Positions 8,989 to 17,043 of a DNA stretch of 64,000 bases are shown piece by piece; position 1 is the first letter of the stretch, and each line of letters opens with the position of its first letter. The notes under the pieces were generated by a model, which worked only from the letters and a program-made list of their open reading frames with translations, was not told the origin of the DNA and did not search any database. The DNA is from Micromonospora marina (GTDB lineage Bacteria; Actinomycetota; Actinomycetes; Mycobacteriales; Micromonosporaceae): assembly GCF_900091565.1 (NCBI RefSeq), contig NZ_FMCV01000003.1, forward strand, positions 62,001-126,000, in the 5' to 3' direction. The translations under genes were made by a program, and so were the position numbers.

Positions 8989-9734
8989 CAACTGACCAGT
9001 CCGTGCTGCTGCACCGCTCGGGGCGATCGGCCCGGGTGACCCTGCACCGGCCGTCCCGGCGCAACAGTTTCGACCTCGCCATGCTCGCCCGCTTCGAGGA
9101 CGTGCTGCACGAGCTGAGCCGCGACCGCACGGTCGAGGTGGTGGTGCTCAGCGGTGCGGGGACGGCCTTCTGCGCCGGCACCGACCTGCGGGAGCTGGCC
9201 GGTCTCGACGCCGGGACCACCATGCACGTGCAACGCCGCACCGCCGAACTCGTCGAGCGCTGGTACCGGCTGGAGCAGACCACTGTTGCCGCCTTCAACG
9301 GGCCGGCGATCGGCTCGGGCGCTGTGCTCGGGCTCGCCAGCGACCTGCGGGTGGCCGCCGACAGCGCGTTCTTCACCTTCCCCGAGGTGACCTTCGGCAT
9401 CCCACTGACCTGGAGCGGCATGGCGATCCTCGCCGACCTGGTCGGCGCCGACCTGGCCAAGCGCTGGCTGCTGCTCGGCGAGCGCGTCGAGCCCGCGGAC
9501 ATGCTGGACCTGCGCCTGGTCACCGGGGTGGTCGACGCCGACGGGCTGCCGGCCGCCGTCGCCGGCATCACCGACCGGTTGCTCGCCACCTCGGCGGTCG
9601 GCCGCTCGATGACCAAGCGCGCCGCCCGGCTGGCCGGGCCGCGGTTCGACGCGGTGGCCAACGACTCCTACCTGGGCGCGCTGAGCGTGGCGTTGCGCCC
9701 GCCCGGCGACTACCTGGACGGGGGTACGCGGTGA
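8985..9734 (+). CDS. Enoyl-CoA hydratase/isomerase (crotonase) family protein
   Basis: A 249-aa crotonase-fold protein. The CoA-binding oxyanion segments are present as AGTAFCAGTDLREL and, later, NGPAIGSGAVLGLASDLRVA, followed by FFTFPEVTFGIPLTWSG. The usual catalytic Glu pair of hydratases is only partly obvious, so hydratase, isomerase or hydrolase activity is possible. It overlaps its upstream neighbour by four bases (ATGA) and its downstream neighbour by four (GTGA), so it is firmly in the operon. Confidence 0.85.
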   Translation: MTTDQSVLLHRSGRSARVTLHRPSRRNSFDLAMLARFEDVLHELSRDRTVEVVVLSGAGTAFCAGTDLRELAGLDAGTTMHVQRRTAELVERWYRLEQTTVAAFNGPAIGSGAVLGLASDLRVAADSAFFTFPEVTFGIPLTWSGMAILADLVGADLAKRWLLLGERVEPADMLDLRLVTGVVDADGLPAAVAGITDRLLATSAVGRSMTKRAARLAGPRFDAVANDSYLGALSVALRPPGDYLDGGTR

Positions 9735-11350
9735 AGGTCTTCGAGGCGATCGCCGACGCCGTCGTCGCGCACGGTGTCGACACCGTGTTCGGTCTTCTCG
9801 GCGACGCCAACATGTTCCTCGTCGCCGACCTGGTGGAGCGGCACGGCGTGCGGTTCGTCGCAGCCCGTAACGAGAACGCCGCGGTGATGATGGCCGACGG
9901 GTATGCCCGCAGCACCGGCCGGTGTGCGGTCGCCACCGTCACCCAGGGGCCGGGGCTCGCGGTGGCCGGTGCGGCGCTGACCATCGCCCGGCAGGCCCGC
10001 ACGCCGCTGGTCCTGATCGCTGGGGACACCCCGCCGGGTGACCCGCTGCACGTGCAGCACTTCGATCAGCAGCCGTACGCGCTGGCGACCGCGGGCACGT
10101 TCGTGCCTGTGTCCGCCGCCTCGACGGCCGTACGCGACGTCGGGTCGGCCTTCCGGGCGGCCCGTGAGATGCCCGGCCCGGTGGTGCTGAACGTGCCGAT
10201 CGACCTCGCCGACGCGCCGGTGCCGCCCGGCCCGGTGGTCGCGGTGCCGGTGGTGCCCCGGGCGCCGCGACCCCTCGTGCCGGATCCGGCCGACGTCGAG
10301 GCGCTGGCGGAACGGCTGCGGTCGGCACGCCGCCCGGTGCTGCTCGCGGGCCGGGGCGCCGAACCGGCAGCGGCCGCGATCCGGGACCTCGCCGACCGGG
10401 GCGGGGCCGTGCTCGCCACCACGCTGATGGCCGCCGGCCTGTTCGCCGGGCACCCGTACGACCTCGGGGTGGCCGGCGGGCTGTCCCGGCCGCTGACCCG
10501 GCGGACGCTGGCGCGGGCGGACCTGGTGGTGACGTTCGGCGCCGGGCTCAACCGGTGGACCGCCGACCACGGCGCACTCTTCCGGGACGCGGAGGTGGTC
10601 AGCGTGGACGTCGACCCGGCGGCGATCGGGGCCCGCTGGCCGGTGACGGCCGGGGTGGTCGGCGACGCGGGGGAGACGGCGCGGGCGGTGTCGGCGGTGC
10701 TGGCTCCGGTGCACCGGCCGAGCTGGCGTAGTAGCGACCTGGCCGCCGGGCTGGCGGTCGCCGATCCGTTCGCCGGTCTGGTCGTCGAGTCCGCCGCCGA
10801 CCGGATCGACCCCCGGGCGTTCATCCGGATCTGCGCGGAGCACCTGCCGCGCGAGCGGACCACTGTGGTCGGGGTCGGTCACTTCGGCGGCTGGCCCAAC
10901 CTGCTGCTCGACTCGACCGCGACCGACCGGTCGTTCCTCGCGCCGTGGGAGTTCGGCAGCATCGGCGTCGGGCTGCCGTTCGCGGTGGGCGCCGCCGTGG
11001 GCCGGCCCGATCGGCCGGTGGTCGCCTTCGAGGGCGACGGCAGCCTGCTCACCGGGCTCGGTGAACTGGACACCCTGGCCCGCGTCGGCGCGCCGGTACT
11101 GCTGGTGCTGCTGGACGACGCCGCATATGGCGCGGAGGTACGCAAGCTGGCGCCGCGCGGTGCCGACCCGGGGTTGGCCCGCTTCCCCGAGCGGGATCTC
11201 GCGGCCGTGGCCCGCGCGCTCGGACTGCCGGCGTGGACCGTGACCGACGAGGCGGGCGCGCGGGTGGCCTTCGACGAGGTGCTGCCGCTGACCGGGCCGG
11301 CGGTGCTGCACGTGCGGGTACGCCCCGACGTGGTGCAGGAGCGGTTTTGA
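9731..11350 (+). CDS. Thiamine-diphosphate-dependent enzyme (acetolactate synthase/benzoylformate decarboxylase family)
   Basis: A 539-aa protein with the three domains of the family: N-terminal PYR domain with the ThDP-activating Glu in AARNENAAVMMADGYAR, central domain, and C-terminal PP domain with the GDG motif (FEGDGSLLTGLGEL). The Mg/ThDP motif normally ends in Asn-Asn; here the segment reads LLDDAAYG. Enzymes of this type decarboxylate or carboligate 2-oxo acids or oxalyl-CoA-like substrates. It is the last gene of the plus-strand operon and is convergent with the IclR gene six bases later. Specific reaction unknown. Confidence 0.85.
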   Translation: MKVFEAIADAVVAHGVDTVFGLLGDANMFLVADLVERHGVRFVAARNENAAVMMADGYARSTGRCAVATVTQGPGLAVAGAALTIARQARTPLVLIAGDTPPGDPLHVQHFDQQPYALATAGTFVPVSAASTAVRDVGSAFRAAREMPGPVVLNVPIDLADAPVPPGPVVAVPVVPRAPRPLVPDPADVEALAERLRSARRPVLLAGRGAEPAAAAIRDLADRGGAVLATTLMAAGLFAGHPYDLGVAGGLSRPLTRRTLARADLVVTFGAGLNRWTADHGALFRDAEVVSVDVDPAAIGARWPVTAGVVGDAGETARAVSAVLAPVHRPSWRSSDLAAGLAVADPFAGLVVESAADRIDPRAFIRICAEHLPRERTTVVGVGHFGGWPNLLLDSTATDRSFLAPWEFGSIGVGLPFAVGAAVGRPDRPVVAFEGDGSLLTGLGELDTLARVGAPVLLVLLDDAAYGAEVRKLAPRGADPGLARFPERDLAAVARALGLPAWTVTDEAGARVAFDEVLPLTGPAVLHVRVRPDVVQERF

Positions 11351-11355
11351 CCGGG

Positions 11356-12192
11356 TCAGTCGCCCCAGACGTCGCCGAGACCGTAGCCGAGCTGGCGGGA
11401 CAGCTCGTGGGCGGTCCGTCGGGCCGCGGCGGCCAGTTCCGCCACCCGGGCCTCGCCGAGCCGGAAGATCGGGCCGGAGATGCTGATCGCGCCGGTGACC
11501 CGGCCGTGGCGGTCGCGGACCGGCGCGGCCACCACCCGCAGCCCTTCCTCGCTCTCCTGGTCGTTGAGCGCCCAGCCCTGCTGCCGGACGGTCACCATCC
11601 GGGCCACGAACGTGTCCAGGTCGGTGATCGTGTTGCCGGTCAGGGCGGTGAACGGCGCGGTGGCCAGCATGACCCGCAGCGCCGCGTCGTCGGAGTCGAT
11701 CAGCAGGGCCTTGCCGGCGGCGCTGCACCACAGCGGGATGCGCCGGCCGAGCCGGGAGACGAGTTGAAGGTTGCGGGTGCCCTGCACGACGTGGATCGAG
11801 ATCGCGTCGAGGCCCTCCCGGACCGACAGGTTGACACTCTCGCCCTCCTCCTCGGCGAGCCGGTGCACCAGGGGGCGGGCGAGGGTGTGCAGGTCGAGAC
11901 CGGCGAGGTAGCGCGCGCCGAGTTCGAACACGGTGACCCCGAGCCGGTAGTTCCCGTTCTCCTCGTTGCGTTGCAGGAAGCCGGCGTCGGCCAGCGCGCG
12001 GAACAGCCGGCTGGCGGTCGACTTGTGCAGGCCGAGTTCGCGGCTGACGTCGCTGACCTTTCGTTCGGCCTCGGTCCCGCGGAAGGCGAGCAGCACGCTG
12101 AGCGCGCGGTCCAGCGCCTGCGTGCCGGACTCCCGGGGGGCCGGCCCGTCGTCGGGGACGGCGTCAGTGGCGTACGACATCTTGCTTCCCAT
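11356..12192 (-). CDS. IclR-family transcriptional regulator
   Basis: A 278-aa regulator with a winged-helix domain (SRELGLHKSTASRLFRALAD as recognition region) and the IclR effector domain from about residue 95 (GRRIPLWCSAAGKALL motif). IclR proteins often govern aromatic catabolism and bind short palindromes. It is divergent from hyuB and the BMC operon, with the palindrome 12227-12243 between them. The ATG at 12180 has a better-spaced GGGAAG site than the ATG at 12192, so the true protein may be four residues shorter. I infer that it controls both the BMC operon and the importer operon because they share the operator sequence. Confidence 0.9.
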   Translation of the reverse strand: MGSKMSYATDAVPDDGPAPRESGTQALDRALSVLLAFRGTEAERKVSDVSRELGLHKSTASRLFRALADAGFLQRNEENGNYRLGVTVFELGARYLAGLDLHTLARPLVHRLAEEEGESVNLSVREGLDAISIHVVQGTRNLQLVSRLGRRIPLWCSAAGKALLIDSDDAALRVMLATAPFTALTGNTITDLDTFVARMVTVRQQGWALNDQESEEGLRVVAAPVRDRHGRVTGAISISGPIFRLGEARVAELAAAARRTAHELSRQLGYGLGDVWGD

Positions 12193-12198
12193 CTTCTC

Positions 12199-12243
12199 GG
12201 TTGCTAGGTTTCATAATATAACTCTAGGACCACATTATGGTCC
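12199..12243. promoter_or_regulatory. IclR operator and divergent promoter of the IclR gene and the hyuB-BMC operon
   Basis: GGACCA-CATTA-TGGTCC at 12227-12243 is a perfect 6-bp inverted repeat with a 5-base spacer. Twelve of its bases (GACCACATTATG) recur at 1329-1340 before the importer. An AT-rich tract (TTTCATAATATAAC) lies at 12209-12222, and GGTTGCT at 12199-12205 is the reverse complement of a sequence near the first site. This is a strong candidate operator; -35/-10 boxes are not clear. Confidence 0.65.
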
Positions 12244-12285
12244 AGCCCGCCACCGGGATCGAACCGGAACCAGTGAGGCATCCGC

Positions 12286-14304
12286 ATGACTGTTAACCCG
12301 ATCGACCTGGAAGTCGTCACCGAAGGTCTCATCTCGATCGTCCGGGAGATGCGACAGACGATCTTCCGCACGGCGCACTCGCCGGTGATCGCCGACGCGC
12401 AGGACTTCTCGTGCGCGCTGTTCGACCCGAAGGGGCAGATGGTCGCCCAGGGCCGGGACATGCCCGGTCACGTCATCGCCATGCCGGCCTCGGTGGCCGA
12501 GATCTTCGCCGACTTCGCCGACGAGATGCGCCCCGGCGACCTCTACATCGTCAACGACCCCTACCGCGGCGGCAGCCACCTCAACGACGTCACCCTGATC
12601 AGCCCGGTCTTCGTCGACGGCAAGCTCTTCCTCTTCCCCTGCGTGCGCATGCACTGGGCGGACATCGGCGGTATGACCCCGGGCAGCGTCTCCGGCCAGG
12701 CCACCGAGATCCTCCAGGAGGGGCTGCGGATCCCGCCGATCAAGTTGATCGACCAGGGTCGCCCCAACCGGGCCGCGTACGCCATCGTCTTCGCCAACGT
12801 GCGGATGGCCGACGAACGCCGTGGCGACCTCGAATCCAGCATCGCCGCCTGCCACACCGCCGAACGGCGGCTGCGCGAACTCGTCGCCCGCCACGGCGCC
12901 GACCTGATCGGCGAATCCGTCGCCGCCAACATGGACCGCACCGAACAGCGGCTGCGCGACATGATCCGGGCCCTGCCCGACGGCACCTACCGCTACGAGG
13001 ACTACCTCGACCTCTACACCGACGGGGACTACGACGCCGCGATCGTCCGGTGCCGGCTCACCGTCGACGGCGACGAGATCGAGGCGGACTTCCGTGGCTC
13101 GTCGAAACAGGTCGCGGCCGTGGTGAACTCCTCCCGGGCGATGACCGTCGCGGGCGTCTTCATCGCGGTCAAGTCGGCGCTGGACCCGGGTGGCCTGGTG
13201 AACCACGGCGCGTTCCGGCCGCTGCGGGTGCTCACCGAACCGGGCACCGTCGTGCACGTCAGCCATCCGGCCCCGGCCAACGCGCACAGCGAGGTCCGCA
13301 AGCGGGTCATCTCGGCCGTGATGGCCGCCCTCAGCCAGGTGGCGCCCGACCTCATCGCCGCCGACCAGTTCGGCACCACCTTCCAGAACCTCATCGGCGG
13401 CGTCGACGAGCACACCGGACGGCCCTACCTCTACTACGACTACCCGGCGGGTGGCAACGGCGGATTCCTCGAATCCGACGGGCCCAGCGCCATGAACCCC
13501 GTCGACCTCGGTGACATCTCGACCATCCAGTCCGTCGAACGGCTGGAGACCGAGATCCCGATCCTCGTCGAGGCCTGCGAGCTGCGCACCGGTTCCTGCG
13601 GCGACGGGGTACGCCGGGGCGGGCTCGGCAGCCGGCGGGAGACCCGCCTGCTGGCCAGCGGCGGAGCGTACTCGGTGCAGACCGACCGGACCACCGTCCC
13701 CCCGTACGGGCTGCGGCACGGCGGCCCCGGAGCGCCCACTGTGACCCACATCCGGCGGCCCGACGGCGAGCGCGTCGACTTCGCCACCCCCGGCAAGGTC
13801 GCCGGCTACCCGATGCGCGCCGGTGACGTGCTGGTTATGGAGTCGGCCGGCGGCGGCGGCTGGGGCGACCCGCTGGAACGGATGCCCGAGCACGTCGCCG
13901 AGGATGTGGGCCAGGAGTACCTGACCACAGCCGAGGCCGAGCGGCGCTACGGCGTCGTGCTCGACCCGGCCGGCTCCGTCGACGCGACCGCGACCGCCGC
14001 CCGCCGGCACCGGCTACGCGAGGAACGGCGCTGGCTGCGCACCACGGTCAGCCCTCGTCCGGCCTACACCGGCCGGCGTGGGCAGCGGCGGCTGGCGTAC
14101 GTGGCTCCCGTCAGCGGCCTCGCCGAGGACGTCCTCGTCGAGATCCATGGTGGACATCCGGCCCCGCTGCGGGCCTGGATCCGGCACGACGCGGCCCTGG
14201 CCGCCGACGAACTCGCCCTCGACGACGACGGGCTCCAGATTCTCGGCACCGCCCCGCACGACCGTTCCTACGTGCGGGCGCTCACCGGGGAAGGACTGTC
14301 ATGA
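12286..14304 (+). CDS. HyuB-type hydantoinase/oxoprolinase family subunit with C-terminal extension
   Basis: A 672-aa protein with the HyuB hallmark segments: FRTAHSPVIADAQDFSCALF near the start, YIVNDPYRGGSHLNDV at about 85-100, HWADIGGMTPGS, and a glycine-rich end AGGGGWGDP. It should pair with the HyuA at 4054 to hydrolyse a cyclic amide-like bond using ATP. HyuB proteins are usually about 520-590 aa; here roughly the last 100 residues (after the GGGGWGDP motif) are additional. It is first in the BMC operon, overlapping amnB by four bases, which ties HyuAB chemistry directly to 2-aminophenol breakdown. Confidence 0.88.
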   Translation: MTVNPIDLEVVTEGLISIVREMRQTIFRTAHSPVIADAQDFSCALFDPKGQMVAQGRDMPGHVIAMPASVAEIFADFADEMRPGDLYIVNDPYRGGSHLNDVTLISPVFVDGKLFLFPCVRMHWADIGGMTPGSVSGQATEILQEGLRIPPIKLIDQGRPNRAAYAIVFANVRMADERRGDLESSIAACHTAERRLRELVARHGADLIGESVAANMDRTEQRLRDMIRALPDGTYRYEDYLDLYTDGDYDAAIVRCRLTVDGDEIEADFRGSSKQVAAVVNSSRAMTVAGVFIAVKSALDPGGLVNHGAFRPLRVLTEPGTVVHVSHPAPANAHSEVRKRVISAVMAALSQVAPDLIAADQFGTTFQNLIGGVDEHTGRPYLYYDYPAGGNGGFLESDGPSAMNPVDLGDISTIQSVERLETEIPILVEACELRTGSCGDGVRRGGLGSRRETRLLASGGAYSVQTDRTTVPPYGLRHGGPGAPTVTHIRRPDGERVDFATPGKVAGYPMRAGDVLVMESAGGGGWGDPLERMPEHVAEDVGQEYLTTAEAERRYGVVLDPAGSVDATATAARRHRLREERRWLRTTVSPRPAYTGRRGQRRLAYVAPVSGLAEDVLVEIHGGHPAPLRAWIRHDAALAADELALDDDGLQILGTAPHDRSYVRALTGEGLS

Positions 14305-15284
14305 GCAAGGTCTTCCGAGTGCCGCTGGCGCCGACCCGCGGTGGCGCCACCGCCGCACCCCGGGCCCCGCGCCCGGCCACCACGGGGCCGCCCCGCTGCG
14401 GCATCGTCGCCGGCTGTCTCAGCCCGCACCCGCCACATCTGATCTACGCCGAGAACCCGCCGCAGAACGAGCCGCGGTCCACCGGCGGCTGGGAGACGCT
14501 GCGCTGGGCGTACGAGCGACTGCGCGCCCGCATCCGCGAGGTGCACAAGCCGGACGTGCTCATCGTCCACGCCCCGCACTGGATCACGATGGTCGGCCAC
14601 CACGTCAACTGCGTGCCGAACCCGCGCGGCATCTCGGTCGAGCCGATCTTCCCGCACCTGTTCCGCTACCGCTACGACTTCCGCAGCGACGTCGAACTCG
14701 GCGAGGCGATCGCCGAGGAGGCCAGCGGGCTCGGGCTGGTCACCCGCACGATGCGTGACGCCCGGGTACGCGTCGACTACGCCACCATCGGTGCCCTGCA
14801 CCTGGCCAACCCGGCCTGGGACATCCCGGTGGTGTCGCTGTCGGCCAACAACAACCCGTACTTCTACTCCGACGCGTCGCTGGAGGAGATGGAGGTCCTG
14901 GGCGAGGCCACCCGGCGGGCCGTCGAGGCCACCGGCCGGCGGGCCGTGCTGCTCGCCTCCAACTCGCTGTCCCACCTGCACTGGCACGAGGAACCCGAAC
15001 TGCCCGAGGACATGGAACGGGAACACCCGTACAACAACCACCAGTACCGGTGGGACATGAAGCTGCTGGAGGCGATCCGGCGCGGCCCCACCGCGCCGCT
15101 GCGCGAACTCATTCCCGAACACATCGAGGCGACCGCCTCCGAGACCAAGGCCGGCAGCCTCACCTGGATGCTCGCCGCGATGGGCTGGCCGAAGGTCGCC
15201 GGGGACGTGCTCGGTTACGGCACGATCATCGGCACCGGCAACGCGGTGGTGGAGTGGCTGCCCGAGGGGAGCCGGCATGGCTGA
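14301..15284 (+). CDS. amnB: 2-aminophenol 1,6-dioxygenase, catalytic (beta) subunit, with N-terminal extension
   Basis: A 327-aa class III extradiol (LigB-fold) dioxygenase. The segment SPHPPHL at 41-47 followed by ENPPQNEPRS is typical of AmnB. By alignment in my head with known 2-aminophenol dioxygenases (ligands His13, His62, Glu251, catalytic His195) the equivalents are His43, His93, Glu281 and His225, a constant offset of about 30. It therefore keeps the Fe(II) site and should open the ring of 2-aminophenol (or catechol) between C1 and C6. The 30-residue offset is an N-terminal extension, MSKVFRVPLAPTRGG followed by a Pro/Ala-rich stretch, that free AmnB enzymes lack; it could be a cargo-targeting peptide for the microcompartment. 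It overlaps both hyuB and amnA. Confidence 0.9.
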   Translation: MSKVFRVPLAPTRGGATAAPRAPRPATTGPPRCGIVAGCLSPHPPHLIYAENPPQNEPRSTGGWETLRWAYERLRARIREVHKPDVLIVHAPHWITMVGHHVNCVPNPRGISVEPIFPHLFRYRYDFRSDVELGEAIAEEASGLGLVTRTMRDARVRVDYATIGALHLANPAWDIPVVSLSANNNPYFYSDASLEEMEVLGEATRRAVEATGRRAVLLASNSLSHLHWHEEPELPEDMEREHPYNNHQYRWDMKLLEAIRRGPTAPLRELIPEHIEATASETKAGSLTWMLAAMGWPKVAGDVLGYGTIIGTGNAVVEWLPEGSRHG

Positions 15285-16116
15285 CCGGACCGGGATCGTC
15301 GCCGGGGCGCTGCTGCCCGGCATGCCGCACCTGCTCGCGGACGAACCGGCGCCGAGCTGGTCGGCGCTGGCCGACGCCGCACGCGACGTCGGCGCCCGGC
15401 TGCGCCGCCTCGAACCGGACGTGGTGCTGCTGCTGTCGACCCAGTGGTTCACCGTCCTCGGCCACCAGTTCCAGTGCGACCCCAACCCGCGCGGCCGGCA
15501 CGTCGACGAGAACTGGTACGCCTACGACTACGGCCTGCTCGACTACGACCTCCGGTTCGACGTCGACTTCACCGAACGCTGGGCCGCCCGGGTCCAGGCC
15601 GGCGGGTTGCAGGCGCGGCGGACCCGCTACGAGGGGTTCCCGATCGACGCCGGCACCATCGTCACCTCCGCGCTGCTCGACCCGGACCGCAAGCTGCGCT
15701 GGGCGCAGGTCTCCTGCAACCTCTACGCCGACGCCGGGACCCTCGCCGAGGTGGGCCGGGCCGGCGGCGCCGCCGCCCGCGACGCCGGCCTGCGTGCCGC
15801 CGTCGTCGTCGTGACCGGCATGTCCTCCGGGCTCATCCAGGAGTGGATCGAGCCCGGCCAGGACCGCATCGGCGCAGCCGGCCACGAGCAGTGGAACACC
15901 CGGATTCTCGACCTGCTCACCGCCGGCAAGGTCGACGAGGCACTCGCCGTGCGGGAGGACTTCGCCCGGCAGGCGCAGGCCGACAGCCAGTTCCGGGCGC
16001 TGGCCTTCGCCGCCGGCGCGGGCGCGGCCACCGGCCCGGCTCACCTGCACGCCTACGGCCCGATCTGGGGCACCGGCGGCGCCGTCCTGTCCTGGAACCT
16101 GACCGACCACCACTAG
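15277..16116 (+). CDS. amnA: 2-aminophenol 1,6-dioxygenase, non-catalytic (alpha) subunit
   Basis: A 279-aa paralogue of the preceding subunit with the same LigB fold. The metal-binding positions are lost: the first His region reads LPGMPHLL (Gly15 in place of the ligand) and the second reads LLSTQW (Gln57). Known 2-aminophenol dioxygenases are alpha2beta2 with an inactive alpha subunit, so this is expected and not decay. The gene overlaps amnB by eight bases and ends eleven bases before the first shell gene. Confidence 0.88.
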   Translation: MADRTGIVAGALLPGMPHLLADEPAPSWSALADAARDVGARLRRLEPDVVLLLSTQWFTVLGHQFQCDPNPRGRHVDENWYAYDYGLLDYDLRFDVDFTERWAARVQAGGLQARRTRYEGFPIDAGTIVTSALLDPDRKLRWAQVSCNLYADAGTLAEVGRAGGAAARDAGLRAAVVVVTGMSSGLIQEWIEPGQDRIGAAGHEQWNTRILDLLTAGKVDEALAVREDFARQAQADSQFRALAFAAGAGAATGPAHLHAYGPIWGTGGAVLSWNLTDHH

Positions 16117-16126
16117 AGGAGAGACC

Positions 16127-16417
16127 ATGCGGAACATGGCCGTGGGCTTCGTCGAAGCCGAAGGCTTCACCCCCGTCTTCGACGCCGTCGACGCGATGGT
16201 GAAGGCCACCGAGGTCGAGGTGACCAAGGTCGTCCGGCTCGGCGGTGGCATCGTCGCCGTCGCCGTACGCGGTGACCTCGCCACCGTCGAGGAGGCCGTC
16301 GACATCGGCGAGGAGACCGCGCGGGCCAAGAGCCGCTCGGTGCGCTCGATCGTCTTCGCGAGCCCCTGCGACGCCGTCAGCGCGCTGGCGGCCGACCCCC
16401 AACTCGTCGGCAACTGA
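16127..16417 (+). CDS. Bacterial microcompartment shell protein, BMC-H (first)
   Basis: A 96-aa single BMC domain. The opening MAVGFVEAEGFTPVFDAVDA matches the GxVExxG start of PduA/CcmK-like hexamers, the edge lysine that tiles hexamers is in DAMVKATEV, and the pore loop is LGGG in KVVRLGGGIVAV. The VRGDLATVEEAVDIG segment is the conserved second half. It should form cyclic hexamers on the shell facets, with the pore passing substrate or cofactor. RBS AGGAGAG lies eight bases upstream. It sits between the dioxygenase and the semialdehyde dehydrogenase genes. Confidence 0.93.
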   Translation: MRNMAVGFVEAEGFTPVFDAVDAMVKATEVEVTKVVRLGGGIVAVAVRGDLATVEEAVDIGEETARAKSRSVRSIVFASPCDAVSALAADPQLVGN

Positions 16418-16440
16418 CTTCCCGGTTAGGAGCACCAGAC

Positions 16441-16767
16441 ATGTCCTCCGACATCGCGATCGGAATCGTCGAGACCCGCGGCATCGTGGCCCTCTCGGCG
16501 GGTATCGAAGCCATGATCAAGACCGCCGACGTCCGGTGCGTCGGCGTCGAACGGGTCACCAGCGGCTACCTCGCCGTCGCCGTACGCGGCACCCTTGCCG
16601 CCGTCCGGCAGGCCGTCTCGGCCGGCGAGGCCGCCGTCCGCGCCCACGGCGAGCTGCGCAGCTCGCAGGTATACCCCAAGCCGCACCCGACTACCGCGGC
16701 GCTGCTCGACGGCCCGGAGACCGCCCGGATCCGCGAGGTCATGGCCGCCCTGCGCGGAGAAGGCTGA
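16441..16767 (+). CDS. Bacterial microcompartment shell protein, BMC-H (second)
   Basis: A 108-aa single BMC domain, clearly different from its neighbour. It starts IAIGIVETRGIVALSAGIEA, keeps the edge lysine (AMIKTAD), and has pore loop VTSG (GVERVTSGYLAV) in place of LGGG, so its pore chemistry should differ. The end HPTTAALLDGPETARIREV is a C-terminal extension beyond the core fold. Two BMC-H paralogues with different pores are common in catabolic shells, one often serving substrate and the other product or cofactor passage. Confidence 0.92.
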   Translation: MSSDIAIGIVETRGIVALSAGIEAMIKTADVRCVGVERVTSGYLAVAVRGTLAAVRQAVSAGEAAVRAHGELRSSQVYPKPHPTTAALLDGPETARIREVMAALRGEG

Positions 16768-17027
16768 TGGTGCTCGGCGAGGTCGTCGGCAAGGTGTGGG
16801 CGGACCGGATCCTGCCTCCGCTGCAGGGCCGGCGGCTCGTCCTGGTCCGGGTCCGGCCCGACGGCCCCGACCTGGTCGCCGTCGATCCGCTGAACGCAGG
16901 CGTCGGCACCACCGTGCTGGTCGTCACCGACGAGGCAGCCGCCGCGGTGGCCGGTGAGACCACCGTCGACGCCGCAATCGTGGCCCTGATCGCCGACTCC
17001 GCCGACTCCGGAGCCACCACCGCCTGA
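16767..17027 (+). CDS. Bacterial microcompartment vertex protein, BMC-P (EutN/CcmL family)
   Basis: An 86-aa protein with the EutN/CcmL pattern: GEVVGKVWADRILPPLQGRRLVLV at the N-terminus (glycine then the 'L.G..L.LV' strand), and AVDPLNAGVGTTVLVVTDEAA, which matches AVDxxGAGxGxxVLV in the family. Pentamers of this protein cap the twelve vertices of the shell. The ATG at 16767 overlaps the BMC-H stop (TGATG) and has GGAGAAGG just upstream. With two BMC-H genes this gives a complete minimal shell set; no BMC-T gene is present in the window. Confidence 0.92.
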   Translation: MVLGEVVGKVWADRILPPLQGRRLVLVRVRPDGPDLVAVDPLNAGVGTTVLVVTDEAAAAVAGETTVDAAIVALIADSADSGATTA

Positions 17028-17043
17028 CCGAAAGGTGCGCCTG

